A DNA stretch of 64,000 nt from NCBI GenBank assembly GCA_037074705.1, contig CM073593.1, positions 14,947,001 to 15,011,000 of the forward strand, written 5' to 3'. Both the position numbers and the translations under genes were made by a program. Within the stretch, counting starts at the first letter, position 1. Every line of letters begins with the position of its first letter. The notes beneath the pieces were generated by a model. The model was not told where the DNA came from and made no database searches. It saw only the letters and a list, made by a program, of their open reading frames with translations. This DNA is from Zhengitettix transpicula. Its lineage: Eukaryota; Arthropoda; Insecta; Orthoptera; Tetrigidae. Positions 11,470 to 25,959 of this stretch are shown here, piece by piece.

Positions 11470-12130
11470 TCTTCAATTAATCATTCACCATTGAGGTTGA
11501 TATACCTGGGTTGTAATCCTTTTCCTATTTCCACGCTGTTAGTCTCTCCACAATCCAGTCACACCTTTATCATTTGTTCCAAGATACATATTTTAGATAA
11601 GTCTTCAATCCTTCCAATCCCCATGAGTATTTCCAACAACTTTTCAATTTACCTGGTTGAACACTTTTGCCAATCAATAAAGTAAACACACACATCTACT
11701 TTGACTGCTACAGCTCTCTCTGTAATAATACTTATCATGCCAAAATTTTCCCCACACGTGAGATCAAGCTGATAGTTTTGTGATCACTAAATTTATTGAC
11801 TTGCTTGTCCTTTTTCAGCAGTATCATAACAACGTAAAAAAACCTGTGACCACTTTCCAGTTTCATAAATTCGGACTTTTAGTTGGTTCAGCTTCTTTAA
11901 TCCTTGTGCACCACAAGTTGTCTGGTGTGTCGTCCTTTCCAGTGCTTTTTTCACTTCCATGTTCTTTTTTACTTCATTCTTCAATATGTTATGAGCCTCA
12001 TCTTCATTTATCAACACTTCTTCCTCCATCTCAATGTCTCCTTGATGATTTTTCCAATCATAGAGGTTTTATATGTATTCTTCGCGTACTTTCAGAACTT
12101 TGTCTTGCTTTGTGATGAACTGTCCTTTAA
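11470..12130 (-). pseudogene. Non-LTR RT N-terminal fragment
   Basis: Minus strand has LKKLNQLKVRIYETGKW followed by 'DHKTISLISHVGKILA' in another frame (about 11790-11745), the 'NKIYETGEWP...ISLxSxxxKIL' start of an RT domain like that of the 5865-7930 element, and SVEIGKGLQPRYINL further on (about 11540-11500). Several stops. Confidence 0.7.
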
Positions 12131-12249
12131 AGTCTTCTGTTCCAAGTGTTGTTATTCATTTATTCCCTTTTTGTTCAATGTCTTCTGATACATCAGATTG
12201 TTGTACCTTTCAATTAAAATGTATTCTATAAGGCTTATTGACCAAATGA

Positions 12250-15200
12250 AGCTTTTTTATTTTCCCGTGAAAATTTCATTACTCAGAGTAGTGTAAAAGA
12301 ATAAAAATTTGTAAAAATAGATAAATGGAAGACTATTGACAAAATAATGTAATTATATATTAAATGAATTAAAAAAACAAATTTATTAAACACTTATGGA
12401 TGCATATAATATATTTATATGTATGTACATTTTTATTACAAACAGATATAAAATTACTTTTATTTACTTGATATTTTCACAATTGAATACTATAAATATT
12501 TCACAGATTCACAGAACTTCATTCACTGTCAGAATGAGGAATATCAGCGTCATAAATATGAAACAATAATAAAGAAATCAGTTTGAAGCCTTTCCTGAAT
12601 ACAATACCAACACTTATCCTAGTCATATAAATTAAAAGTTAGTAAATTGTATTGCAGGTTAAGTACCAGCAGAACAAATCTGTGAAAAATAATACCACAA
12701 ACTTTTTAATTTTTATCAAGTATTAGCACTTAAAATGACAATTTTAAAAGAAAACAATTCAAGATACAGAGATTCTTATATTTTGATAGCTATTGGTAAC
12801 TTATAAATCTCACATTTCATAGATAATGTAGTGTGCTTGGATCAGTCTTGTAAAATATACAAAGCACATCATCATAAATTGTCTACATACCTTAACTTTT
12901 TAACTAATTACCTAAGATACATATGTTTCACAATTTCCATTACAATCTATGCAGAAATCTCAAAGTAGTAGACAATATAAAAATTTGTCAGGTAATAAAA
13001 TAGAGCTTTATACACAGAGTATCATTAAATAAATTCTTTAGCTTCACGACTTGAGTTATTTCATGATAAACAAGTCACTATAGGTATTGGAATTATTAGG
13101 GGAACTACTTTCAAAAGGTGACAATGATAAACGTGTTAACAAATTTAACTTATAAAACAGACAACAACTAACAATTGTATAGGGTATAAATTGCTTTCAC
13201 ATTCTCCTGAAAGACAATCTTCAATTTCACAGGGAGTATTGTGGATATCCAATGGTACAAATATAACTGTTTAATAAGTATCTGCTGAAGATAATAAAAA
13301 ACAGAGAATTAGATAGGAGTAAGACATGAAAGATCAAGAAGTTATGTATGAAATAAATCTCAAATACCCCACCCATTTTATTTGAAAATAAAATACCATG
13401 AATTTTATAATACTGAGATGGGGAACTTAATAGATCAAATCAGAGTATTCACTTTAAAATTAATAATTTGTATTATATATATAAACCACATCTTATAGCA
13501 GTTGTAGTTATTCAACTTTCTCAGAACTTATTATAACAATTTTTCCTCAAGTGACCAAGAAAATTCCCTATATTATGATCAGGAAATTTGAAATAATCTT
13601 GTACTGATCAATTGTCTATGATTCATGCCAGATAGTTAAGAATTATCACAGACATGCCATTACCCAAATTTACATTCACAACTCAATACTAATATTATAT
13701 ACAAGTTGTTACCTAAAATAAGAATGCTGTATCTTGAACTGCTGAAATTATTTTATGTATTCAGTCTGACTAACACTTCACATTCACGCAATAGACAGTG
13801 GTAAAAGCTGAGTATTATTGTACTCTAAATGTTATTTTAGAATTGTCATTGAGTTGCTGGTGCAAAATCTGCACATTTAATTGGATACATAAAATAATGC
13901 AATTAAATTAATGCGTTACATCTCGTCACAAAAATTCATCAACACTTGCAACAGTTTTGTGACATTCATTTAAATCCCAATCTATTTTTAAAATTAAATT
14001 AATATTTTGTGACAAAGTCAAAATGAAACAAATGTGACCAGTAGCTATTCAAGTTAAATGCTAAATAACAATTTATATAAATTGCACATTTAGTAGAGCT
14101 TGAATTTAAAAACATTTCATAATATGTAACTAGGAAGAAATTCTGTAAGCAATAATTTGCATTGCTTAAAAATAATAATTTATGTTCCGTTAATAATATA
14201 TACATATCCATTGTTACATATAGTTTCATAAACATACTTGAAAATATAATTGAATTCAAACTTTCAACAAGTAATTGGTAATACTTGTAATTTGACAACT
14301 AAGCGGAATGTATTGATATTCAAATATGTGAAGACTATTGTTACACAAAATGAAAAATGAACTTATACATGTTTATAAAGTTGGCTGTTCAGATAAACTG
14401 GATCAAATATATATATAAAAAAAATACATATGAATATACACTATTAAAAACTACACAACTTGTAAAAAAGCCAATTGGTAAATACAAAATATACATTTTC
14501 ATAAAATAAACAAAATCATGTCTGGAAAGATATAAACATACAGCACAGCACCGAAGCTAAACCAAGATTAATAGTCTTTATTGCAATTTGAATATAACCA
14601 GAGATGCAAACTTATCTGTTGTGTATATGCATTCTACTTGAAAATTTGTTATCTTTTATTTGAAGAAGGACTATATCCTGCAGAGTCAACATTATTTATA
14701 AACACATAGAACATTTAATAATGAATAAATTTTGACCACTCATCATTTTCAATACTAAATTGGTCATTATCATAGACTTCCGACAACTTTTGTGTGTACT
14801 CTTGGAGTGGACCCAATTTTGTTGTATGCCTTTGAACCCTTGAAAACTTTCTTTATATTTTATGTAACACATAGTTTAGTTCCAATGAGACAACAGTAAA
14901 TTTTAGCTACAATATCTTTTTTATAAATTTAAATTTAAGAGGTAATCAACTGGAAAAACAATATATTTATATTTCCATCACACTGTATCCTACGTTACTA
15001 TTATAATTCAATTGTACACATAATATAGAATATTTGTTACATACTTGACCACATAACGGTACCATCAATCTAATGACACTAAATGCACATTTAATTCCAT
15101 ATTGTGATAAACTAGTATTCCTTTTTTTTTTAGAATATATATATATAAGGATTTTATACCACAACAATACAAAAGTAGAACTGTATCATAAAGCAGAACA

Positions 15201-16917
15201 AAGATGGAGTAGGAAAGTAAATGTAATAAAAACCTGATCAATTAAACACAGCATAGCTCAGAAATTAAAGTTTTAATACATCAATAAATAAACAATTTTA
15301 TTTACAAATTCTTTGTTCCCAGAATTAAAAAGGAACACATGTATCTCAAGTATGGATTAATACATTTTTAGAGATTCACATTAAATTTTCATGATATATG
15401 AACTCTGTAACATTTTAAATCTCTTTTTAAAATATTATCACATATCTCTCTAAGTTGCTTTCTGTCCTTTAGTTGGAGAAGCATCAGTGGTCAAAGAAAT
15501 ACTGATGATGAGTACTTGTGTTAAGACACTTAATAATCCCAAAAGTGGCTAAAAATGGCAAATGTGCCAATATCAATTTGTTTGTAATTTACAGTACTAT
15601 GACACATTCAGCTCAAGCTGAATTTAAATCTATTGAAACTTGATCAAAAGTACAAACTGTGATGCTTTGTGTCCCTCAAATTACAGTAGTTACAAATTTA
15701 TTGTTCTGTAATTAAAGACAGATATGCAAATAAATAATATAATCACTCAAACAGGACTTCAGTTCAAGGGACTTACTAGTATTTTTACAGGTGTTTCTGT
15801 AATAAACTTCATTATTATTTTATACATACAACACAATTTAAAATATTTGAAATTGTTTTCTTATATCCTATAACAATACAATTATGAATACAAAATGTTT
15901 TCACCTATTATAACATTTGTGTGTTTACTCAATTCTTCTAATTTAACAGCAAAAATGTCCTTATTAAGAGTTGATAAAAATATTTTGCACATGTCTCCAA
16001 GACAGCAATGACAATATGAAAGTATTTATAGACATTACATAAATGATTTCAGAAAATAATATTTTCATTTAAAATGCCAGTTTTGATTTCTCCAAGTTTT
16101 GTAGTAGATTACAGCGAACTTGCCATCGACAAAGTGTTATCAAAATTTTATTTTAGAAAAAATTAACCATATTTCTGGTGCCTGAATTTATTGCAAGCAC
16201 ATTGATAAGGTGCACAATAAACCATTACCAAAATTAGAAATAGAGGTTTAAGTTTTTAACAATAATATTAGGAAATTCTAGAAACAGCATTTCACATTTT
16301 AAACTCTAATAATAAATAACTAGCAATATAGCAATACAATCATTCTTATATAAAATCATTTAAGATTGTTTGCCTTTGGCATTATTGGAAGATAAAATAG
16401 TTTTACTTAACATCATGCTTCACAATTCATACTTTTCCTTAAGTAGTTATCAACATTATGCAACAAAGATTTTAAAAAATATAGAGTATACATTATTTTT
16501 AATAATTTTAAGCGTATTTATCAAATATCTTTATTAAATGTACATGAATGAATAAGAAAACAATGGAACATTAGTGAAGATTGTGATGGGAATGTTTTAT
16601 TATGGAATGTTGAGATAAAACAAAATCCAGAAGGAAGATTGAACATGTGAAACTTTAGATAGGTTGAACTGGATTTGAAGCTTAATTGCTCTAACTTTAT
16701 AAGAAGTGTTCCATTGCCTATCTCACAGATAGAGTTGTTTCAGTTGTAATATACATATACTTTATCAAATCTGAAAAGGTGGATATTAACAAATAATAAA
16801 TTCTAAACTGACAAACTTATAAAATAATTTGCTTAAAATTTACATCACAGATTATCAACAGTTTGCATTCAGGAAGCAAATCTACTTTAATTACACTAGT
16901 TTTAATGTGTCGGACAT
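12250..16917 (-). other. Myo9 3' UTR and/or intergenic DNA
   Basis: About 4.7 kb of AT-rich sequence with no coding region, transposon or RNA gene that I recognise. It lies directly after the Myo9 stop. Minus-strand AATAAA-like hexamers (TTTATT on plus, e.g. near 16595 and 16535) are frequent, so the poly(A) site cannot be fixed by eye. Short ORFs here look like chance. Confidence 0.5.
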
Positions 16918-17099
16918 TCACACCATAATTGCATCTTCATCACAGTCGGGTTCTGGAAGTGGATATGAAGATACAACACTGTTATCTGATGATGACTGTC
17001 TCTTAAGTTTTCTTATAGTCACCTCATCGTCAGTTCCAGAAACTGATCTCGTTACATTTTGTGCTCTGTTTCGCATTCGACGATGAGGAAAATGAGTAA
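16918..17099 (-). CDS. Myo9: Myo9 terminal coding exon and stop
   Basis: [19 protein letters not shown] then [14 protein letters not shown], ending [14 protein letters not shown] and a TGA at 16918-16920. The acidic end finishes in I-M-V, which fits a class II PDZ ligand only by the loosest rule. Confidence 0.87.
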
Positions 17100-20000
17100 C
17101 TGAAATATATATATAATGAACAGAGAGAATAATGTACATATTAAAATTATTGTAAAGCTTGTTGATGGAACTATTTCAAGCAAATTTAAGAATTAATTTG
17201 GTTGTAGGGAGGGAGAAGTTAATTGAACTTAGATTGTTTAGACACCTTGTAAAATCATAATACTCACCCATTCATATTTCAAAATAGTTACTCTCTACAA
17301 CGGAGGACAATTAATTCTTCAGTGGTATTTATAAATATCAATAAAATGAATTCATAACAATGAGGAACCACTTAACATAATTTTTCCTTAATGATTATTG
17401 GAAGGTATCAAATTCTTGTCATTTATAAGTCAAGACTGTCATATTTTGCAATAAATAATAACTGAAAATACATTTTATAGTTCTTACAAAAGCAATTATT
17501 AAAATTACTTGTGAATAATGTATTGTCATTTACCATCTTCATGAAGAATTCCTGTTACATCATCTAAACTACCGTCATCCATATCTGTTGATAAGAGATC
17601 GTCATCAGATGTTGTACGAGTAAGGCTGGGCAAAGCTGAGGTTAATAATGCCTTTTCTTTTTGAATTTCCTCTATGTGACCCATAAGAATAGCTTCTTCT
17701 TCATCAGCAGTAGTCTTTGCATTTGTGAGTTCTGGTGGTAACAATTCTTCTGGACTAAATATCTACAGGTATTGGAACATTAAATTCTTTGAGTAATATA
17801 CCCACCAAAAAAATTATTGACATATTTCAATTTTATAATTGTATTATTTGCAATGATGTCATTCAGATTTAGATCAAAATGCCAACCTTCATTCATTATG
17901 CTCCATTGTGCTTAATGAAAAATGTACCAGTATTCTTATTGTTTCATTTCAGTTACACATGAACATCTTTTTTGTTGAAATAAAATATAATATTTACACA
18001 TTAAATGCTTTTTATTACTTGTATTTATTTGAACCTTCCTACATTAGTTAGAAATCATAAGTTAAGATTTAATCATGCATTCATTTTCTATAGTAGAAGA
18101 ATAAAAAAAATTAAATTTCAATCCAATATTTGAACAACAATAAAAACAAACTGTGTGTATTACCATTTGATATTGTGCTTTTGCTGGAAAATGTAGAGCG
18201 GTTGAAAACAGCACTAACAAAAACTCATAATCATCTAACACAAAATGGGGTGACTATTAAACATAAATTATAGATTGTGGACTCTGTTAACCATTATTCC
18301 AATGTATATTTAAGAAAACAATTCTTCCAAGAATAGCCCCAATGCCTTTCAATTTCCTTTTTTAAATATCCCTGTTAGAGGTAATTGCTTGTTCCTGACT
18401 ATGAGACCAATTTATTAGGTCTACATACAACTGTTGCTTTGATAGTCTTGGGCAGTTTTGTCAACATTGTGTGTATGCAAACTGTGTGAATCAAAAACAA
18501 TAATACTTTTTTCATAAGAAAGAAATATAATCTATATTAAAAAATATTTTATTTCACTAATCAGGACAAGAAAATAGAGTTGCATATTTAAAATGATGGT
18601 ATGGCATTCCCAAAATCATATGGGTATTTAAATGCAATTATATTCTCTACTTGAGAATTGAACGAAAAAAGTATCATACAATTAAATAAAACTTTGCATG
18701 TACATCTTACAATGCACAATGGCCACCATTCAACATGTCAAGAAGGGGTAAAACAGAAAGGAAGCAAAGACAAGTGAAGAAAAAGTTTCTACACATTCTT
18801 TATGTAAAATGTTGTATGTGTGAACTCTCATTCCAACAAGTTTTGTAGTCCAGACATGTCCTAGGTTCACTTGGGAAAACTGGGCAATGTTTGAATGTCT
18901 CCAAGAGCATATATAAAATTTTTCATACATTAACAATATCCTACTTGCATGTGACAAGAGAGTATGTGAATTAGACTTCATATAAGAAACAAAATTAAGA
19001 ATACCATAGATATGAATACAATATCTTTGGTAACTTATGTATAATATCTGAAGAAAAATTATATGACAACTATTGAAATTATTTCAAATATTCATATGAC
19101 TGCTATTTAAAAATAATAAAATTTATTTACATGAATATATAAAATGATACTAACATATAAATATTACAGCGGATTATAATTAAGATTTAAATCTTCAAAT
19201 ACAATTAAAAATTAGGTTATTTGTTAATTATGAGCATAAAATTTTCCTTATTACAGACCAATTCAAATGTGCTAGCAAAACCATATCTTACACAAACCTA
19301 CCTTAGAACTTCTGAGTGAAGAAAGTCTGTGTGTAGCTGTATGGCATGCACTGTCTAATGTATCAATATCAGCCAGCGTGGATTTAACTTTCCGTAACTG
19401 TTCAGAAATAATGGTTTCAACACACTGTGTTTGTCGACCAATATCATGTAAAGAATCTTGTGCAGGAACAGGCTTATTCGTGCGTAAAATACAAGGAGCA
19501 AAAACTATTGCTAATGATGCAGCATTCATCCTATTAGCTTCTTCATGTGATGCCACTCTGCCCAGAAAAATATTTACATTCTAGTAGATATGGGATAATA
19601 TATTCAAAATTAAACATTATTCCTAAATATTTAATAATCACTGAATCAGATATTTTAAAACAGTAGCAACTTACATTAATTACATTTGGAGAAAAACTTA
19701 CATTATTTATGAATTATATTCAAATCAGATTACAAATACTTTTAAAATAAGAGTAAAACCATTACAGATATATTTTCCATCTACACGGAAAAGTACAGAT
19801 AAAGTATTGTCAATTCAAACAGATGAAAATGGGGCATACAAAAACAATAAATACAAAGATCTAAAACATATCAGATTTGCTAAACTGAATAGAAACCGTG
19901 TTTTGCACAAATCAGATGAATATGATGGCTATACCAAGCATCACCAAGGAAGGCAGGTGGCACATTTGAGGAATGGAGTGGAGGCATGTGAACTAAACAC

Positions 20001-23000
20001 ACACACATGACACAATACTCTAGGTGTTTACTGAAGCTGATTAGCTGTGCATTGGGAGAGGGTTGCACCTGCATAGAAGCACACTACACTGAGCCTCCAT
20101 TTGTGACTCCTGCTACAGTAAATTTGAAAGCTTTTGAATGTAAAATTCATTGACATAACTGATAAATAATTTTAGCTAAATTTTGTGGAACTTATTTGGT
20201 TGTTTATCTTTAACATGTCAGAAGTTTGAAACCAAATGAGATTCTACAGAATCTAAAGCAACTAAAATGTTATACACAGAATACTAATTTCCTTACCTGG
20301 CTAAATGAAATATGAGTCTCTCCATAAGATCAAAATTTGGCTTTGGAAGCTTCTTCAAAATAGCGAATAATGTTGAAACACGATCTTGAGGGTCAGTTAA
20401 ATTGGCAGCCCGTAAAAAGTCTTCATAGCAATCAAAAGTCAGCAATGGCTCTGGCATTTCTCTCAGAAAACTCTTCAATACTGCAGCTAATACATGAACA
20501 TGATAGCTTCCAAAGTAAACACAATCTATAGATTCCTCCTCAATACGGCTTTTTAACTCTTTTACTTTTGAGCTGACCTAGGTAAAAACACACAATTAGT
20601 TCTGAAATTAGGTACTGTTTTAATATTTTGCTGCTGTAGTCACAATATCATGCATGTGTGATCACATCATTCATTCATTAGGAACCAAATGCATCTGTGA
20701 AACATTGTCACTTTGTGTTTTCATTTTGTTAGAGCATTTTGAAATGTTCAAAACAAATAAATAACCCACAGACTGTGAAGCAATTTGTTCCTTGAAAGCA
20801 AGTATATTATGGGAACATTCATCGACAATTGTGTGATGTGTATAGGGAAGCCATAATGAGTAATGGAATGGTGATGAGATGGATTAAATAGTTCAACGAA
20901 GGTTGTAAAAATGTGCACGATGAGCTGCAGAGTGGCCAACCATGTGTGATCATGGATGAATTGGTGCAAGTTGTGGGCGACAAAATTAACTGGACAGACA
21001 ATTCTCTTATCAGTTTTGTCTTTACATTTTCCACAAATTTCAAGGTCAGGTCTCCCCAACATTGTAATGAAATGCATAGGATATAGAAAATTATGAAGAA
21101 AAAATGCCCAAAAATCTTACTGATGAATGAACAATTCCACCACTCTCCTCACAGCCCAGATTTGGTGAAGTGATTTTCATGTTTCTTCTTATGAATAAAG
21201 TCCTTGGAGGAAAACATTTGAACTATAATGATAATGTGAAACTCACAGTGCAGGCTTGGCTTTCATTACAAGTGGCATCTTTCTTTGACGAAGGCATACA
21301 AAACTGTTTCCACATACGACAAGTGCCTGAATAATGGTGGTGAAAGTGTGAGGTGTAAGGTAATGATTGTTATTTTTAAAATAAATATCAGTCCTTACAT
21401 TTAAAAAAGCCCTCTTAATACTATTTATGAAAGCAGGATTTCATTAAATTAATGTGAGTAATAGTTTCACTAAAAAAAATTAAGGCAAATATGGATCGTA
21501 TAACAGAACAGGGACTATTCTGGTGTAAATTATAAATAACACATTCTTGGGTTTCCATCATTAATAAAAAACATTTCCTTGCTGCACTCTGCCATCATTG
21601 TCAGGTGTAGTGTGAGCACTTCCAGAGCCAAATGAGCTGTATTTATAATGTGGCCATACACACACTAATAAATTGTCACAACATAAGTTTCCAAACACAG
21701 AATTTTTCAATTGCATAATTGCTGGGCCAATCAATGACAAGACAGCACTTACAAATTTACTCATCAATCTATAAATACAGCTCCTTGGCTGTGAAAGTGC
21801 ACTACACTTGAAGATGATGGCAGAGCATGCAATTACGTGTATTAACATATATATTATATACAGATGGCAATAAAGTTTTATTTTCATATGTCATATGTTT
21901 AACAGCAGAAATAAATTGAGATTTTAAACTATTAATATTATAAAATTGTGCAGTTGGCCAGCAGACAGTGTTTCTCTACTGAAGAAGGGGGCAAATGTCC
22001 CCAAAAGTTTGAAGAAATTTCTTCTGACTAACATGGTGACTAAATAATAATACATTAATAATTTGCAATTTTACCAATTGATAATTATTACAATAATTAA
22101 TAAAATTACATTCATAAGAATTTTAAAACAAAGTATCTTACCCCTGATTTTCTATATATACCCTCAGTATAAAGACCATGAATTTCTATAGTAGTTATAA
22201 GACAATCTACTACAACTGGCACTTTACCATCACCCAGTGCAAGTTGATGCAATGGTACACCAAATACTCTAAGTCCTTCATTGTTTCCTTGTTCACTTGG
22301 TCCTTCTTTTCCACATGCTAAATTAACACGTGTGTAACACTTCTTATGACATGTTAACTTGCAATCTGAAAACACAAAGAAACACTCTTGTAATCTTAAT
22401 TGCATGTTGTTTAGAATATTTATGGATCACGATTTATGTAATAATGTAATGTATGTAATAATTGCCCATTTCTATAAACTGAAAATGAACTATTAAAATA
22501 TTGACATCATATTTATATATTTTGAGATAAGACCTAAATGTTTTGAAAACAATCAGATAAAATAATGCTACTTACTCTGGCAAACCAATCCTCGTTCTAT
22601 AGGCCACATAAAAAAAGATGTACAGATTTCACAAGCAGTTGGAATATTTATTATTGTCAACATGAAAGTATGACCAGCAAAAATAATAGGATCCTCTATT
22701 TTCCTTTTCTTTTCTTTTTTTCTTTTGGCCTTGTTTGGTTTGTCTTCAAGGTGATTAATACTCATAAATTCATTCATAAATCCTCGAAATGCATTTACAC
22801 CCATGGTTACTGGAAAGTCTTCTTTTGTATTTTCCTTATTGCAAACAGTTTGCATAATCTGAAATATATACAAGTGTACAAATTTTAAAAAATAATAGAA
22901 GAAAGTAATAAATTTGTTTATTTTAATATGTATGTAAAATAATATAGGAATTGAATCCTCACTAACAAATTAGCAAAAAGTTTACATAAATTATTCCAGA

Positions 23001-25403
23001 CACAAGTCGTGCAAGTTTTTTCCAATAGGATTCATTTGTTAATTCTAAAAATTCAGTTACATCCGTTCTACCATTTTTTTAAATTAAGTGTATGGAGTTA
23101 ATATTTGTATGTGAGAGGATGAATTTCCATAGTATTTAAATGTTTATTGCAACAACTCACACCCTACAATTTTAAGTTTTTTGAGGAAAAATTACAGTAT
23201 GTAATTAATTTAATATTTCAAATATATAAATAAGCAAAAGGTAACTTAAAAACATATATTCATGTAAGCAAAATTTTGAGTATTATTTTATGAATTAGAC
23301 AAGATAAACTTACATGGAGGAAGTTTGCAATGAGATCTTTGTATTTAATGTTGAATGCTTTATCACCTTGCTTATTAGCAACACTGTAAGTGGCTACTAA
23401 ATTGTCTTTGAATTCTCGAAGTGCTTCTTTGAAAACTCTATCCACTTCACTTGGTTTACCACCCTCACCACTTTCAATCTTAAAAATCTGAACAAATAAA
23501 AGGATAAAATGATAAAATTATATAAAAAAATTACCTTTTACATAAGCTTATAAATATTATACTCTTGAATGGGTTACAGGAGGCTCACTAGATATTCTGC
23601 ATGTTATTCTAATCATGCTTGCTTCTAAACAAAATCCATCTTAGTAATCCCAACTTTATTATTACATGATATGGAAACTTATTGTATAAGTTTGACCTTG
23701 AATACAAACTATTGATAATTTCTTAAAAGTTGTTTCCAAGCTTCAATTTCAGCTAAACCACACCCTTTCTGCTTTTCTTTGTATACAATTTATTATATTT
23801 ATTTTTGCTATGCCACATTCTTACTCAATAGGACCAGTGCCACCATACCAGATATGAAACATAGATCTCAAATATATAAAGTTTAACATCTGTGTCAACA
23901 AATTAGATGAAAAAAGAGCCAATTAACCATAATTGGCTGTATTTTTCATCAAATAGATCTCAAAGGTTCCAAGAAGTTATCCTCTTTGCTGAGGAGATAG
24001 ATGTGCACTTCACGCTATCAAAATGCACAGAGAAAAGCGACCCAGTTTGTTCAAGGTGCACATCTAACTCTTGAGGAAAGATTATAACAGTTCTGAAAAC
24101 TTGAGAACCAAGGTCAGCCATTAAATGTCTCTCTTTCCTACATATAAATGTTATTTTTCATGTGAGCAAAGACTAAATAATAAGTATTGTAATTTAATTA
24201 AAAACTTAGTGCTCTTAACTTATAATGATGGAATTATGAACAGACATTTAGGCAATTAATGGCAAGAAAGGTAGTCATAATTTGCAAAACGTCAACTTGT
24301 GGTGATAAAAAAAGAAGAAAAATAACACACTTCTTAGGTACAGAAAAAATTAATAATTTTATAGAAAAAAGGGAAAACAGCATCATTATTAAGAAATATT
24401 TTTTTAAATTTTATTGTTAACATACTGAAGATATTTAAGAAATATTTTTTAAATTTTATTCTTAACATACTGAAGATATTTAAGAAAAAGTTAATGGTAT
24501 GCTTTAAATATGTGCAACATTATAACAACAACAATAATAACATGATGTTACTTCTTGGGCAGTGAAATCAATTAATAAATAGATACCAGTTAATAATTTC
24601 ACATAACTTCATACTATACAAAAGTACAATGATAATTAATACCAAAGCAGCTTAATAACACATTACTTAATTATGTATTTTATACTTATATTCAGACTAG
24701 TATTAATTAATTTTTTGATATTACCTTTTGTGTAATGAAATCCTGCATTTGTTGAAGCTCAGCTGCATCTGAGATTATTTTGTCAGTACTATCTGTAAAT
24801 TCTGATGTTTTCGTTAAACTAAATTTTCCTCCAACAGGCAACTTTGGCTTGTTCATATCATATGGAGTACGGGAATGTTTTCTGTTTTTTCTTCGACTTG
24901 GCTTATTGCTAATTAAACCCGATGGCTGACAAGGCATTTCAAGAACTCCTCCATTTTGGATGCACTTAGGGTGAAATAGTTTCTTACAATCTAAAACAAA
25001 TTAATAAAGAGTATAGTGAAACACAGTATAACTTTATAAAAAAATGAATAATCTTAGTCATGGCCAATCACTTTAATGCTCTGATAGGATACAATATACT
25101 CTTTTCCTTTTTGTATCTTTACATATATTTGTCACTAAGCTATGTATGAAAAGTATAAATCATTATCAAGGGTAGCCTTATTTATACTTATTTTTTTCAA
25201 GAAATAGCAAAAAAAGTGGATGGGCCTCAACTCACAACGGAATTGTGTCACATTCCGCAGCCTGCCAGTACACGGAATGTAACACTCCTTCCTGAAGGAG
25301 GCTGAGAGCCTCCGAAAATTTGAAGAACAACCTTCAGTTCCTCATGGCAACACCGCACTTCACTTTCAGGTAAGCCACAACCTATCTCTCTATCCTTTCC
25401 ATA

Positions 25404-25471
<68 letters not shown>

Positions 25472-25925
25472 AATAGTGAGAATGTGACATTGTCAAAAAT
25501 ATTGGTATGGAAAGGATAGAGAGATAGGTTGTGGCTTACCTGAAAGTGAAGTGCGGTGTTGCCATAAATATATATATATATATATTGGTATGGAAAGGAT
25601 AGAGAGATAGGTTGTGGCTTACCTGAAAGTGAAGTACGGTGTCGCCATGAGGAACTGAAGGTTGTTCTTCAAATTTTCGGAGGCTCTCAGCCTCCTTCTT
25701 CAGGAAGGAGTGTTACACCATTCCGTGCACCGGCCGGCTGCGGACTGCGGAGATTTGACCGCCGCACGGCCAGTAGCCCATAAACAATCAACACCCCCAC
25801 CAAGCCACTAACTTTCTCTCTCAGGGGGAGGTTGTGGCATAGGAAAGGTTAGGATACAGATCATTCATACAAAGCATCCCATGTATACATGTATGCCTGA
25901 ACATACATACAAATACACATGAACA

Positions 25926-25959
<34 letters not shown>

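Noticed and set aside
16829..17086. Plus-strand ORF over the last Myo9 exon
   Set aside because: It is the antisense shadow of the terminal exon.
25408..25468. CRISPR-like or origin-like AT repeat
   Set aside because: Simple TA microsatellite in an animal genome with no spacers.
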